From a virus, in the IMG/VR virus record IMGVR_UViG_3300042691_021369, positions 1 to 32,972 of that record: a DNA stretch of 32,972 bases, one strand, 5' to 3'. Below the pieces are notes generated by a model. That model searched no databases. It had not been told where the DNA came from and was given only the letters and a program-made list of their open reading frames with translations. A program made the translations under genes and the position numbers. This document shows, piece by piece, positions 21,108 through 30,123 of the stretch (position 1 is the first letter of the stretch; each line of letters begins with the position of its first letter).

Positions 21108-21113
21108 ATTATA
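21108..21113 (-). promoter_or_regulatory. -10 box upstream of recA
   Basis: TATAAT in TGGTATAATGG, 24 nt before ATG 21083, near the stop codon of the MazG-like gene. The AGAAAGAAG ribosome site lies in between. The -35 is weak. Confidence 0.5.
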
Positions 21114-21117
21114 CCAT

Positions 21118-21465
21118 TTAGAATAGGTTTCCGTGAAGACGTGGCCTCTCTTTATTTATATTAATTTTCTTTTCTAGAATTTCATCTAGGCTATGAAGAA
21201 TCTGTTCTTCATTTCTCATAGCAGCATACACATCTAGAATACGAATAATAATATCTGCTATTTCTTCAACTACCTTTTCAGAACCATGATTCTTTCTGAT
21301 TGCTTCAAGTACTTCAGTAACTTCTGAATGTACTAGAGCTAATTTATTACCGATCTTGTCGTGAGTATATTCTCCGTCCCAAAATCCTTTTTGCCTTGCT
21401 GTTTCATGTAGCAAAGCAGATAAGGCATCTAGCCCATACTCTGTAACAATTTCATTGCTGTTCAT
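21118..21465 (-). CDS. MazG-like NTP pyrophosphohydrolase
   Basis: 115 aa, all-helical. The metal-binding pattern is E48-x2-E51 (VHSEVTEVLE), then E67/E68 and D71 (VVEEIADIIIR). These residues coordinate Mg for hydrolysis of (d)NTPs or alarmones such as ppGpp. It lies between polymerase and recA in the replication cluster and starts within the end of the upstream gene (14-nt overlap). Confidence 0.85.
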   Translation of the reverse strand: MNSNEIVTEYGLDALSALLHETARQKGFWDGEYTHDKIGNKLALVHSEVTEVLEAIRKNHGSEKVVEEIADIIIRILDVYAAMRNEEQILHSLDEILEKKININKERPRLHGNLF

Positions 21466-21655
21466 TTTTATCCCTCAAACTAAATGTAAATGATGGGGGT
21501 TCCTCATCATAGCTAATAACTAATTCTTTATCTGTTTTTCCAGCATCTAAGAATTTTAGAGTTGGAACAGTTAACTTACCATATTCTTCTAAAATACCTA
21601 CAAGTATCTGATTGATGCTTACATTGGCAATAATGCCCTCGACATCATCTGTCAT
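21452..21655 (-). CDS. Hypothetical protein
   Basis: 67 aa. SINQILVGILEEYGKLTVPT suggests a helix plus short strands. ATG 21655 overlaps the polymerase stop as ATGA. No motif is recognised. It is conserved in place between polymerase and MazG-like genes. Confidence 0.65.
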   Translation of the reverse strand: MTDDVEGIIANVSINQILVGILEEYGKLTVPTLKFLDAGKTDKELVISYDEEPPSFTFSLRDKNEQQ

Positions 21656-24600
21656 TTTATTTCCTTAACGTTTAATGTTCCATCGTCTAATTTAGACAAT
21701 ATAACTTGACACTTCATTCCTTCACGCATTTTAGCCAAAGCTAATTTATACATAGTTGGGAATGCAATTACACGAGTAAGATTTTTATCTTTATCTGACA
21801 TTACAATATGCGCCATCATTTTGCCAGCTTTTGTTTTATACGGTGTAAAGTTTACCACAATGTACTCGTTGTCCGCAAGATCATACTGCTTTCTATATAA
21901 GTAATCTACGAATAAATCTTTTGAATCTGGCGCAATGTCTGATACTTTAATATACCTAGCAATTCGATTATCTCCAACTAATATGAAGTACATTTGGTTA
22001 GTTTCAATCTGCGTTTGTTCATGATGGAATAAACCAATAGATCCAGTTTCATCTACTAATTCTATTCGTGCCCACCCTGAGCCTCTCTTAATACTCTTTA
22101 CCATTCCAAACATAACGAACGATCCTAGTTCATCAAACTCTTCGATTGGTCTAGCCTGTGCTTTAATTCTTGGTGGCAAATCAATATTAAATGTTGGTAT
22201 GCCTAAGTATTCGTAGTAGTTTTCTTTCTCGTTTCCTTGACGTGCATTATCATCAAAAGCAGCCCCACCAATGGCATTGAGAGCAGAGATAGCCCTGCTG
22301 TTAATACCGCTACCTTTTTTAGACGACTTTTCAATAAACTCTGCATAATTCTTAAATGGCCTCTTTTCAATAATCTTATTTGCAATACTGTCTGAGATAA
22401 ACTTTACCTCTGCTAAGCCAAATATAATTGCATCTCCCTTTAATGAGAAATACACATCTGATTCATTAATATGAGGCAGTCTAATTTTAAGACCTAGACG
22501 CTTAGCCTCAATTAAATATTCAGTTCTTGTGTCTTTGTTGCCTTCATTTTTTAGCAACGAAAACATAAACTCAAGTGGGTAGTAATACTTGAGCCATGCT
22601 GTATAGTAAGAAAGCATAGAATATGCAACAGCGTGAGAACGGTTAAATGAATATCCTGCGTGAGCTTCGAAGTCATGCCATAGATGCTGTGCCTCTTTCT
22701 TACTAATGTGCTTTTCAGCACCAGCAATAAATTGATCTTTGAATTGATCAAATTCTTTTGCATCCTTTTTCTTTCCAATAATCTTACGAACCTTATCAGC
22801 CTCTGACCAAGTCATTCCACCTAAATGCACACAGGCCTGCATAACCTGCTCTTGATAAATAATTACACCATATGTATTTTCTGTAAATGGCTGCATAATT
22901 GAATGTACATATTTGACTGCTTCATTGCCATGCTTACGATTAATATATGAAGCACCTACAGTATTCATTGCGCCTGGTCTAACAAGAGCGTTTGAAGCAG
23001 CGAGATCTTCGAATGTATTGACTCCCATCTTCATAAGAAGATTTGTATATGGAGTTGCTTCAGCCTGAAATACACCTTTTGTATATCCTTCGCTAAGCAT
23101 TTTAAATACATCTTTATCGTCTAAAGGTATTTCAGAAAGATTAATATCTTTCTTGTGTCTAGTTTTAATTGACTGAAGAGTATCTGAAATAACAGATAAG
23201 GTCTTTAGGCCCAAAGCGTCTAGCTTTATCAGACCAATATCTGCTACTGTATCCATGTCATAAGCAACAACTGGAATTCTTCCAGAAACTTTATCCTGAG
23301 CATCTTCTCGTGATTCTACTGGAGCATATTTACGAATGTCTTCTTTTGCTACAACAACACCAGCAGCGTGTACTCCAACAGATCTAATCTTGCCACGCAA
23401 TCTTTCTGCCAGCCATGTTACTTCAGGATATTTAGCTCTGAATTCTTTTGTATTTGGAGATTCAACAAAGTCTTCAAATGTGTCTACAGACTTTAATGCT
23501 TTATTTACTTCTCCAAGTGGGACCATAAATACACGAGCAGCATCACGAACTACACCTTTATCTTTAAAATATGTAAATGTAGAAATAGATGCTACGTGCT
23601 TAAACTTTTTCTTTAAATAATCTTTAACTTCTTTACGTCGGCGGTCTTCAAAATCTGTATCAATATCAGGAAAGTCATTACGCTCAGGATTAATAAAGCG
23701 GAAAAACAATAGATCATATTTAATTGGATCTACATCTGTAATTCCAAGCGTATAGCAAACTAACGAGCCTGCTGCAGAACCACGACCTGGGCCAACCATA
23801 ATATTATTTGTCTTAGCCCAATTAATCATATCCGCTACAACTAGAAAATAGGATGCAAATTTCTTATCTTTAATTACATCTAACTCTTCCTGCAACCTGT
23901 CAGCATAGACCTTATCTTCTGCCAGACCTAGTCGTTTAAGGCCTTCTGAGGCCATCTCAGCCAGTTTCTTGTCAGCATTGGTCTTAGGGACTGGAAGCAG
24001 GTCTAGACCCTGGTAGAAGTCGTATTCTCCAATTTTAGAGGCTATCTCCATTGTATTATCGAATATATCTGTTCTATTTATACCATGCTCTTTAAAGTCC
24101 GCCTCAATTTCCTGGCGGGTTTGAATAAATAAATTATAGTCTTTAAACGATATTTTACGATCAGGATATAAGTAATCAAATCTATCCATCATATTCTTCA
24201 TTTGGCGGGACATGTCAAAGTCAGCCTCTTTGTCTACCTTTGGATTTGTAGATAAAATTAGCATGGCTTCTTCTAATATCTTATCTTCGCCTTTAGCAAA
24301 GTGTGCGTCTCCTGTTGCCACCGCCTTAATTTTTAATTCATCTGCTAATTCAAGAAGCTTTGAATTTATTTCTTTCGGGTTGTGGGATTGTACCTCCACG
24401 TAAAAATCTTCACCAAAAGTTTGTTTAAAATCTTTGAGTACAAGTTTTGCTTCTGAGAACTCCTGACGTTCAATAGCTTTACTAATAAGGCCATTGAGGC
24501 ATCCGCTAAGTACAATAATATCTTCCGCATATTCTTTTAATATCTCTCTATCAATACGTGGCTTGTGATAAAAGCCTTCATTCCAAGCAAGCTCTTGTAG

Positions 24601-24918
24601 CGTGTGGATATTGTTTAGTCCATTCTGATTTTTAGCTAACAGGATAATATGGTTATATGCCTGAATACTTTTATCTGTTTTAGATGAACGATCAAATCTA
24701 TCTGTAGGGGAAATATATGCTTCGACCCCTAGAATTGGCTTAATGCCAATTTCTTTACATGCCTTCTGCATGTCACGGTGTGATGATAATGTTCCGTGGT
24801 CTGTAATTGCTAATGCAGTTTGACCTGCATCTTTTGCTGCTTGTGCAAGTTCGGCAGGAGAATTAAGGCCATCCATCAATGAATAGTATGAATGCACATG
24901 TAAGTGTGTGAATGACAT
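21652..24918 (-). CDS. dnaE: DnaE-type DNA polymerase III alpha subunit
   Basis: 1088 aa. The PHP domain (1-210) holds likely metal ligands H6, H8, D16, H41, E66, H90, C140, D204 and H206, so proofreading exonuclease activity is plausible. The polymerase core includes MVGPGRGSAAGS (374-385) and catalytic D418/D420 in PDIDTDFE and D567 in KLDALGL. C-terminal HhH and OB-fold regions follow. The protein is the phage replicative polymerase. There is no separate proofreading subunit visible. GGCGGAG lies 6 nt before the start. Confidence 0.96.
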   Translation of the reverse strand: MSFTHLHVHSYYSLMDGLNSPAELAQAAKDAGQTALAITDHGTLSSHRDMQKACKEIGIKPILGVEAYISPTDRFDRSSKTDKSIQAYNHIILLAKNQNGLNNIHTLQELAWNEGFYHKPRIDREILKEYAEDIIVLSGCLNGLISKAIERQEFSEAKLVLKDFKQTFGEDFYVEVQSHNPKEINSKLLELADELKIKAVATGDAHFAKGEDKILEEAMLILSTNPKVDKEADFDMSRQMKNMMDRFDYLYPDRKISFKDYNLFIQTRQEIEADFKEHGINRTDIFDNTMEIASKIGEYDFYQGLDLLPVPKTNADKKLAEMASEGLKRLGLAEDKVYADRLQEELDVIKDKKFASYFLVVADMINWAKTNNIMVGPGRGSAAGSLVCYTLGITDVDPIKYDLLFFRFINPERNDFPDIDTDFEDRRRKEVKDYLKKKFKHVASISTFTYFKDKGVVRDAARVFMVPLGEVNKALKSVDTFEDFVESPNTKEFRAKYPEVTWLAERLRGKIRSVGVHAAGVVVAKEDIRKYAPVESREDAQDKVSGRIPVVAYDMDTVADIGLIKLDALGLKTLSVISDTLQSIKTRHKKDINLSEIPLDDKDVFKMLSEGYTKGVFQAEATPYTNLLMKMGVNTFEDLAASNALVRPGAMNTVGASYINRKHGNEAVKYVHSIMQPFTENTYGVIIYQEQVMQACVHLGGMTWSEADKVRKIIGKKKDAKEFDQFKDQFIAGAEKHISKKEAQHLWHDFEAHAGYSFNRSHAVAYSMLSYYTAWLKYYYPLEFMFSLLKNEGNKDTRTEYLIEAKRLGLKIRLPHINESDVYFSLKGDAIIFGLAEVKFISDSIANKIIEKRPFKNYAEFIEKSSKKGSGINSRAISALNAIGGAAFDDNARQGNEKENYYEYLGIPTFNIDLPPRIKAQARPIEEFDELGSFVMFGMVKSIKRGSGWARIELVDETGSIGLFHHEQTQIETNQMYFILVGDNRIARYIKVSDIAPDSKDLFVDYLYRKQYDLADNEYIVVNFTPYKTKAGKMMAHIVMSDKDKNLTRVIAFPTMYKLALAKMREGMKCQVILSKLDDGTLNVKEIK

Positions 24919-24942
24919 TAATTCTCCGCCTTTAACTTGATA

Positions 24943-25611
24943 TTACCAGTCTAGACTGCTACTAGTTGCTGAGTCTGACTCTGAGTTGCCACCTTCTCCG
25001 TTGAAGAAGGCTTCTTGTTCCGTATATGGAAGATCACGTACTGCTGACTCTTCAAGCTTATATAGCTCAAGAGCAGATGCATCAAATGGTGTTTCATCCT
25101 TTGCAAGAGGGATAATAGTGTAACTTGTATCCGTCTTTGTTCCTGTACGCTTGATACGCCACATGAGATTTGTAATAGATCCCATTTCGCCTGCGTATTC
25201 AATTAGTGTAGGTGTAACGGTCTTACCGCTTGAACCCTGTGAAAGAATTGCTACATATGGCTCTTCCTTGCCATCATCAACTAGCACATTGATATAGAGA
25301 CGTGAACGACCCTTCCAACCTGCCTTATAATCCTTACGATGTTGCTCACAACCATAGCACTTGCCCTGATCGTCCATTGAGCATAGAGCCTTACGGCGAT
25401 AATCTTTTGGATTTGTATGTTCGACTGCAATAAAGCCCAGTCCTAGCTTTTCATTATATGTTGGTGAATCTGGATCTAGTTCCTGAAGGAAGCGAATCTT
25501 TACACTCTCTCCGTCTTCTAGCTTTACCCAGCGACCCTTTGTTCCATCTGAACTTGCTTGTGGCTTATCCATAACTGCGTTTAAGCCTTTTAGTCCTTTT
25601 ACGATACCCAT
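24943..25611 (-). CDS. Single-stranded DNA-binding protein, gp32-like
   Basis: 222 aa. GESVKIRFLQEL starts an OB-like core. A zinc-type cluster (H65, C77, C85, C88) resembles T4 gp32. The C-terminal tail is acidic and ends in DSATSSSLDW, the hallmark of SSBs that recruit partners. It lies between primase and polymerase. It has AAAGGAG upstream and a hairpin leader. Confidence 0.85.
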   Translation of the reverse strand: MGIVKGLKGLNAVMDKPQASSDGTKGRWVKLEDGESVKIRFLQELDPDSPTYNEKLGLGFIAVEHTNPKDYRRKALCSMDDQGKCYGCEQHRKDYKAGWKGRSRLYINVLVDDGKEEPYVAILSQGSSGKTVTPTLIEYAGEMGSITNLMWRIKRTGTKTDTSYTIIPLAKDETPFDASALELYKLEESAVRDLPYTEQEAFFNGEGGNSESDSATSSSLDW

Positions 25612-25633
25612 TTATGTATTCTCCTTTGTAGTT

Positions 25634-25665
25634 GACGGTATAGATCCGTCTGTTCTTTCATTATA
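25634..25665 (-). promoter_or_regulatory. SSB promoter with short leader hairpin
   Basis: TATAAT at 25660-25665 is followed 9 nt later by a GACGG/CCGTC hairpin (25634-25650, 7-nt loop) and the AAAGGAG site. It lies just after the primase stop. The -35 is weak. Confidence 0.6.
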
Positions 25666-26664
25666 TCATGGATTCCAGGTTCTGTATTCAATGTCGGATA
25701 CAGAATTTTTGATACATGTGGCAATTTCTTCATCAGTCATGTCACCTGCATCTTTTGCATTGCTTGGATATATCTTACCATAACTATGCGATGCCCACAA
25801 GATGTCTTTATTACGAAGTTTACTAGCAATGGTCATTCCTAATTCCCGCCCAGCTTGGTCAGCATCAGTCATGATTACTATTCGAGTAAAGTATCTATTG
25901 AGCAAATTTAAATTATCGTGTGATATATGTCCACCTAAAGTGGCAACAACATTTGGAAATCCAGCCTGATGCACACGAATAGCATCAAATGTGGATTCTA
26001 CAATAATAACCTGATTGCCAATTTTCTTGGCACGGTGAATATTAAACATAGTTTTGCTGCGTGGCAAATTGGTGCTATTCTTGAATTTCTTTTCTGATAT
26101 AGATCTACCAACAAGACCTACAGGAATTCCATCTGGACTATGAACTGGAACAATTACCATACCCATATTAGATGAATAACCTAATTTAAAATGTTGCATA
26201 GATTCGTCATTTATTCCACGATGCCTAAAATATTCTTTAGCATGCAAGTTTGATTCAAGGTTATTATGAAGATCGTCTAAAGTATTCTGCGGAAATTCTA
26301 CAAAGTCTGGCTTATCCTCAAACATATCCTTGAGCACTTCATCAAAATTTTCTAGGGATTCTGATTCACGTGCAGCAATATATCTGATAGCCTCAAATTC
26401 ATTCTTCTCTAAAAGCTTTTTAACTAATTCAACTAGCGTTCCAGTTTCTCCACATGAAGGATTAAAACAGATGTACGCACCCTTTTCACGGCTTACGCTA
26501 AAACTAGATGTATGGCGATTGGCATGAAATGGACAATAGCATAGGAAATCATTACCTGTTTCTCCAACAATTTCAAGTCCTGCTGATTTAATTACGGACT
26601 TTACATGTGCTGGGGCATATGTCGTGGTATCAACTTTCCTTGAGACCATCCCTCGTATTGCCAT
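25666..26664 (-). CDS. DnaG-like primase
   Basis: 332 aa from ATG 26664. Zinc-binding ribbon C44, H47, C66, C71 (CPFH and CFNPSCG). TOPRIM acids E223 (VIIVESTFD), D267 and D269 (MTDADQAG). It makes RNA primers for the polymerase. I chose 26664 for its GAAG-type ribosome site. A start at 26715 would overlap the upstream gene much further. Confidence 0.92.
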   Translation of the reverse strand: MAIRGMVSRKVDTTTYAPAHVKSVIKSAGLEIVGETGNDFLCYCPFHANRHTSSFSVSREKGAYICFNPSCGETGTLVELVKKLLEKNEFEAIRYIAARESESLENFDEVLKDMFEDKPDFVEFPQNTLDDLHNNLESNLHAKEYFRHRGINDESMQHFKLGYSSNMGMVIVPVHSPDGIPVGLVGRSISEKKFKNSTNLPRSKTMFNIHRAKKIGNQVIIVESTFDAIRVHQAGFPNVVATLGGHISHDNLNLLNRYFTRIVIMTDADQAGRELGMTIASKLRNKDILWASHSYGKIYPSNAKDAGDMTDEEIATCIKNSVSDIEYRTWNP

Positions 26665-26891
26665 GATTTCTTCTTTCCTACGTATATTCCATGGATAGTC
26701 ATTAGGAACTTCCATGTCTCGCCTGTGAATTCTACCGAAAAGGCTGGGTCTATGTCAAGTACCCGAACATATCCTTTAGATCTCATACTCTGCACGAGAA
26801 GGCTTTCGTACTGAGCTCTTACTCTTATCATATCTGAATCATCTAAAAACTCTACATTTATTTGAAATCTTTTAATTGTTTTATGAGTCAT
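26601..26891 (-). CDS. Hypothetical protein between helicase and primase
   Basis: 96 aa, beginning KTIKRFQINVEFLDDSD and with a beta-strand-rich middle (FSVEFTGETWKFLMTIHG). It overlaps the helicase stop by 11 nt and the primase start by 64 nt in another frame, so its C-terminus (SQGKLIPRHMPQHM) encodes the primase N-terminus in another frame. Its position may mean a replisome accessory role. Confidence 0.65.
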   Translation of the reverse strand: MTHKTIKRFQINVEFLDDSDMIRVRAQYESLLVQSMRSKGYVRVLDIDPAFSVEFTGETWKFLMTIHGIYVGKKKSWQYEGWSQGKLIPRHMPQHM

Positions 26892-28122
26892 TATTCATTG
26901 TTGGCAAATTCTCATAAATTGGATTAATAACACCACGATTAATATCCCAATCAAGGTAGAAATCAAATTCATGTCCATGACGATTCTTTCGTGATACCAC
27001 TTCAATCATATTGGTTCCTGGATATCTGTGAATAGCCATAGCCATATCAGCATCGTATTCGATTGCCTTTGACCACGCTACCTGCGACATCATAGGTGGA
27101 TTATCTTGATCTGAAATATCGTCTGCGGTGGCAGCAGTAATATCAATAATTGGAATATTATTTGCTACCGCTAATAACTTAAACTCACGAGATATATTTC
27201 TATTACGCTCAACTTCAGAATTACTTCTCTTATTGTCATTGAATAACTGATGGTAATCAAGAATAACTAAGTCTGGCTTATGCTGATCAATCTTACCCTG
27301 AACAGTTGCTGGAGTGACTTCTGCTGTACCTTCATTTGATACGAGAATAAAACTATTCTTTCCTTCAAACTTTTTAGTACCCCAAGATCTGAAGTCATCA
27401 ATATTAATATCGCCCTTTGAAAGATCGCTGGCACGGAATAATCCTGAGCCAAGCATTGTATAGATACGGTCACGCATATTCTCTGGAGACATTTCTAGAG
27501 AAATTATCATAGGCTTAAACCCCTGCTCCCAAGCTTTGCATGCAAGGTAGGATGTGAACCATGTCTTACCACGTCCTGGCCATCCGATAGCAACAATTAA
27601 ATGTCCTGGAGCCATACCTGTTGGATATGCTTTATCAATAGCATCAAAACCTGTAAGTATTCCTGGACTTCCGCCCATGATTGCAGAACGCTCTTTAACT
27701 GATAGGAAATGATTTTCTGCTGATTGCAAGTCTACGACATCTAGGTCACGAACGTTATTTGTAAATTTAGAAAGGTTGGCCAATTGAGATTGCATATTTG
27801 CAAGTACTCTTGCAGCAGCATCTTCTTTAAGGGCAGACCCAGACTGAATAATTACTGACTTTAATTTATTTGTAAGATATTCATTCTTAAGCTTATCTAA
27901 ATAGTATCCAGTCTCAGCCTTTGTAGTAACTGGTTCAAAATCTTTATGGCGTTCCATGAGTACACCAACTTCTGGAACTGCTTTAAACTTATAGTAATAT
28001 GATTTTAGGCTGTTCCAAATATCTCCATGTGACGTAAATATGTCATCAACATTATCTGCAAGAAGTGTGCTGATATCCTTATTCTTGCATACTGCTGAAA
28101 TTAATTCTGCTTCTGTATTCAC
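26881..28122 (-). CDS. DnaB-like replicative helicase
   Basis: 413 aa. Walker A GWPGRGKTW (180-188), SLEM (208-211), Walker B DLVILDYHQ (284-292) and the arginine-finger segment VSRKNRHG (376-383). It unwinds the fork for the DnaE polymerase and primase. The N-terminal domain is short and probably interacts with the primase. It starts within the end of the upstream small gene (ATGA). Confidence 0.95.
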   Translation of the reverse strand: MNTEAELISAVCKNKDISTLLADNVDDIFTSHGDIWNSLKSYYYKFKAVPEVGVLMERHKDFEPVTTKAETGYYLDKLKNEYLTNKLKSVIIQSGSALKEDAAARVLANMQSQLANLSKFTNNVRDLDVVDLQSAENHFLSVKERSAIMGGSPGILTGFDAIDKAYPTGMAPGHLIVAIGWPGRGKTWFTSYLACKAWEQGFKPMIISLEMSPENMRDRIYTMLGSGLFRASDLSKGDINIDDFRSWGTKKFEGKNSFILVSNEGTAEVTPATVQGKIDQHKPDLVILDYHQLFNDNKRSNSEVERNRNISREFKLLAVANNIPIIDITAATADDISDQDNPPMMSQVAWSKAIEYDADMAMAIHRYPGTNMIEVVSRKNRHGHEFDFYLDWDINRGVINPIYENLPTMNNDS

Positions 28123-28436
28123 TCTTCGCCTTCCACCATTTTCTTTGTAGCCTCTCGCAACATGCGACGATTCTCTTTATCCTTATCAATCTCATTCTTC
28201 AAAAAATCTATGCGGTCAAAGTTGTAGAAAAAGAAATTGAGCGGATGCCCAGATTTGCTAGTCTTAAAATAATATACAAGCAGATCTTTGGCACGATCAT
28301 ATCCTACACTATCTATAACATCTTGCATAGCCCACTTCTCACGATACTTATTAAGACGTGGCTTTTTCCCATACTTCTCCCTATACAAGGTTTCGTATAG
28401 GCCCATTAAAACATAGGGCTCTTTCTCATTTGCCAC
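28119..28436 (-). CDS. Hypothetical protein before helicase
   Basis: 105 aa, basic, with a helical pattern (YREKYGKKPRLNKYREKW). Position upstream of the helicase suggests a helicase-loader or replisome factor, but no family signature is visible. It overlaps both neighbours by 4-11 nt. Confidence 0.6.
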   Translation of the reverse strand: MANEKEPYVLMGLYETLYREKYGKKPRLNKYREKWAMQDVIDSVGYDRAKDLLVYYFKTSKSGHPLNFFFYNFDRIDFLKNEIDKDKENRRMLREATKKMVEGEE

Positions 28437-28629
28437 TCTTTAATTCCTCTTCAACTTCACGAGTCTTCTGAATTAGCTTTTCTTCTACAAATTGGTAAAC
28501 ACGTTCTGTAGCTGTATCCGCATTTTCTCCATCACGAACCCAGTCTTCAACGCCAATACCAATCTTAATACTTTCATAATTACCGAGATTACGAGTAAAC
28601 GAAAGATCTACCTTAACTCTAGTTTCCAT
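28426..28629 (-). CDS. Conserved phage hypothetical protein
   Basis: 67 aa from ATG 28629 (TAATG overlap with upstream stop). A strand KVDLSFTRNLGNYESIKI leads to a helix with repeated Glu and Lys. Proteins of this kind are common in phage replication clusters. Function unknown. Confidence 0.65.
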   Translation of the reverse strand: METRVKVDLSFTRNLGNYESIKIGIGVEDWVRDGENADTATERVYQFVEEKLIQKTREVEEELKSGK

Positions 28630-29111
28630 TATTCCGCCTTCCATACAGGTACAAACGAACCGTCATTGGTCTTAGTATACAATATTGTATTGTGTTTGAG
28701 AAGAGCCTTTAATTCTGTTCTTGAAGGCAAATCTCTAATATAGCCATCGTCTAGGATAAATTGATGTATGTCCAATATGTCCGATTCGCTTAACATGAAT
28801 TTAAACCAGGAGCTTTCTGGGTTACTTATTGGGTATACTTTTTGCGGTACTTTTATTTTACCCGCCAAAATATACTCCTCTAAAGTAACCTTATGTCTAT
28901 TTAAAATCTTGCCAGCGTCTTTAATGGTATACGCATTTTCCATATTTTTTTCTACTAAAGAATAAGAATATAAAACTCTTTTTTTATCTGGATAGCACCA
29001 AGCAAATACCTCATCTCTTGCCCTAGATGCCTTAAGAACCTTATGGATCTTATCGTTTAGGAAGAAATAGAGAAACTTTTTGCGTACTGCTTGTCTCTTT
29101 CCTCTAGCCAT
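28629..29111 (-). CDS. MerR-like HTH DNA-binding protein
   Basis: 160 aa. A Lys-rich N-terminus (1-35) is followed by a central winged-helix/HTH (AYTIKDAGKILNRHKVTLEE, 59-78), resembling excisionase- or MerR-type modules that recognise DNA. The C-terminal half is helical. It may regulate the replication operon or bind origin DNA. The start overlaps the zinc-ribbon gene by 55 nt. Confidence 0.7.
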   Translation of the reverse strand: MARGKRQAVRKKFLYFFLNDKIHKVLKASRARDEVFAWCYPDKKRVLYSYSLVEKNMENAYTIKDAGKILNRHKVTLEEYILAGKIKVPQKVYPISNPESSWFKFMLSESDILDIHQFILDDGYIRDLPSRTELKALLKHNTILYTKTNDGSFVPVWKAE

Positions 29112-29245
29112 CTTCCAAACCTATTCGTGTCCTTATTAATCATCCATCGCCGTCCGCACAGGATGCAGAAAAGTTCTACGTGAAGCTTTTGAGAAAATAC
29201 TCTATCTACAAAAACTCTACCGTTACAGCGTTTACATGTCATCAT
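29057..29245 (-). CDS. Zinc-ribbon protein
   Basis: 62 aa with MTCKRC (C4, C7) and FCILC (C27, C30), a classic zinc ribbon, then a basic tail (RFGRWLEERDKQYAKS). The ATG 29245 start forms ATGA with the metallophosphoesterase stop; a second ATG at 29242 is possible. Confidence 0.75.
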   Translation of the reverse strand: MMTCKRCNGRVFVDRVFSQKLHVELFCILCGRRWMINKDTNRFGRWLEERDKQYAKSFSISS

Positions 29246-30042
29246 AATTTAAACACCTTGCCATCCACAACACATGAATAATCTGGGGCAACATGAATCA
29301 TTTGAATGTGTGGATAATCATTTACAATATGAGCGATAGCAAATCCTTTTTGCCAATCGTGATGCTGAGTATATTTCATTCCTGGACCTTTTTCATCACA
29401 CATATGTCCAATTTCATATCCACGAAGAGTTTCTCCTTCGCCATTATTTCTTAATTCATATGTAACTAAATGTGATGCAATTCTATGTGAATGTCCACGG
29501 ATTAATGAAACCTGTAGATCTTCCATGTCTTTACGAACAGATCCAGTTGCTGCAATTGAAATTCCATGATGAACATGGATGTCTCCGAAGCGGCGTCTAG
29601 GTAATTCATTATAATAAATGTATTCATAGCCCAATGAATCTAAAGACCACAATGCTTCTGGAGTTACTTGTGCTGCATATTCTGGAAGCTTCTTATCTAT
29701 GTAGTCAAAGATTCGAATATCGTGATTACCCAATGCCGAAAACAATTGTGCTTCTGGAAGCATCTCACGAGTCTTTGCATAAAAATCTCTTGCACCCTTT
29801 GCTTCATTTCGCATCATAGGTACAATTAAATCTGCGCTATCTGTTTTATGTAAATTAAGAAATTCGGCAGAGCGACCTTCTGTATATTTACTGTAACATG
29901 CCTGATCGTCTGTATCTCCAAGATAGTCGACAACATCTGGCTTAAACCATTTCATGACCTTGAACCAAAGTTCGATCATCTTGTCATCTTGATATGGGAA
30001 TTGCTGATCAGATGATAGCATCCACTTTAAATCGTTTGTCAT
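29242..30042 (-). CDS. Calcineurin-like metallophosphoesterase
   Basis: 266 aa from ATG 30042. Metal-binding motifs: D12 (SSDQQFPYQ), D43 (LGDTDD), GNHD at 105-108, HVHHG (156-160) and GHSHR (183-187). The fold resembles SbcD/Mre11-type and phage nucleases or phosphatases. It is the first gene after the terminator at 30059, so it probably starts a new transcript; AAGGTGGAG precedes the ATG. A longer in-frame start at 30069 would begin inside the terminator hairpin. Confidence 0.85.
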   Translation of the reverse strand: MTNDLKWMLSSDQQFPYQDDKMIELWFKVMKWFKPDVVDYLGDTDDQACYSKYTEGRSAEFLNLHKTDSADLIVPMMRNEAKGARDFYAKTREMLPEAQLFSALGNHDIRIFDYIDKKLPEYAAQVTPEALWSLDSLGYEYIYYNELPRRRFGDIHVHHGISIAATGSVRKDMEDLQVSLIRGHSHRIASHLVTYELRNNGEGETLRGYEIGHMCDEKGPGMKYTQHHDWQKGFAIAHIVNDYPHIQMIHVAPDYSCVVDGKVFKL

Positions 30043-30058
30043 TCTCCACCTTAATATG

Positions 30059-30107
30059 AAAAAAGTCACGAGGCCGTGACTTGAAAAGTTACAATACGAA
30101 TTGTAAC
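30059..30107 (-). terminator. Two tandem hairpin terminators
   Basis: A perfect 8-base stem AAGTCACG/CGTGACTT (30063-30082, loop AGGC) is followed on the minus strand by a T-run (30059-30064). A second perfect 8-base stem, GTTACAAT/ATTGTAAC (30088-30107), lies just before it and is followed by TTTT. Together they end the 30124-30555 transcript and separate two modules. Confidence 0.9.
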
Positions 30108-30123
30108 ATATAATCTGGATCTG

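Noticed and set aside
30108-30116. TATAAT on the plus strand after the tandem hairpins
   Set aside because: No -35 and no plus-strand gene downstream. Likely chance in AT-rich DNA.
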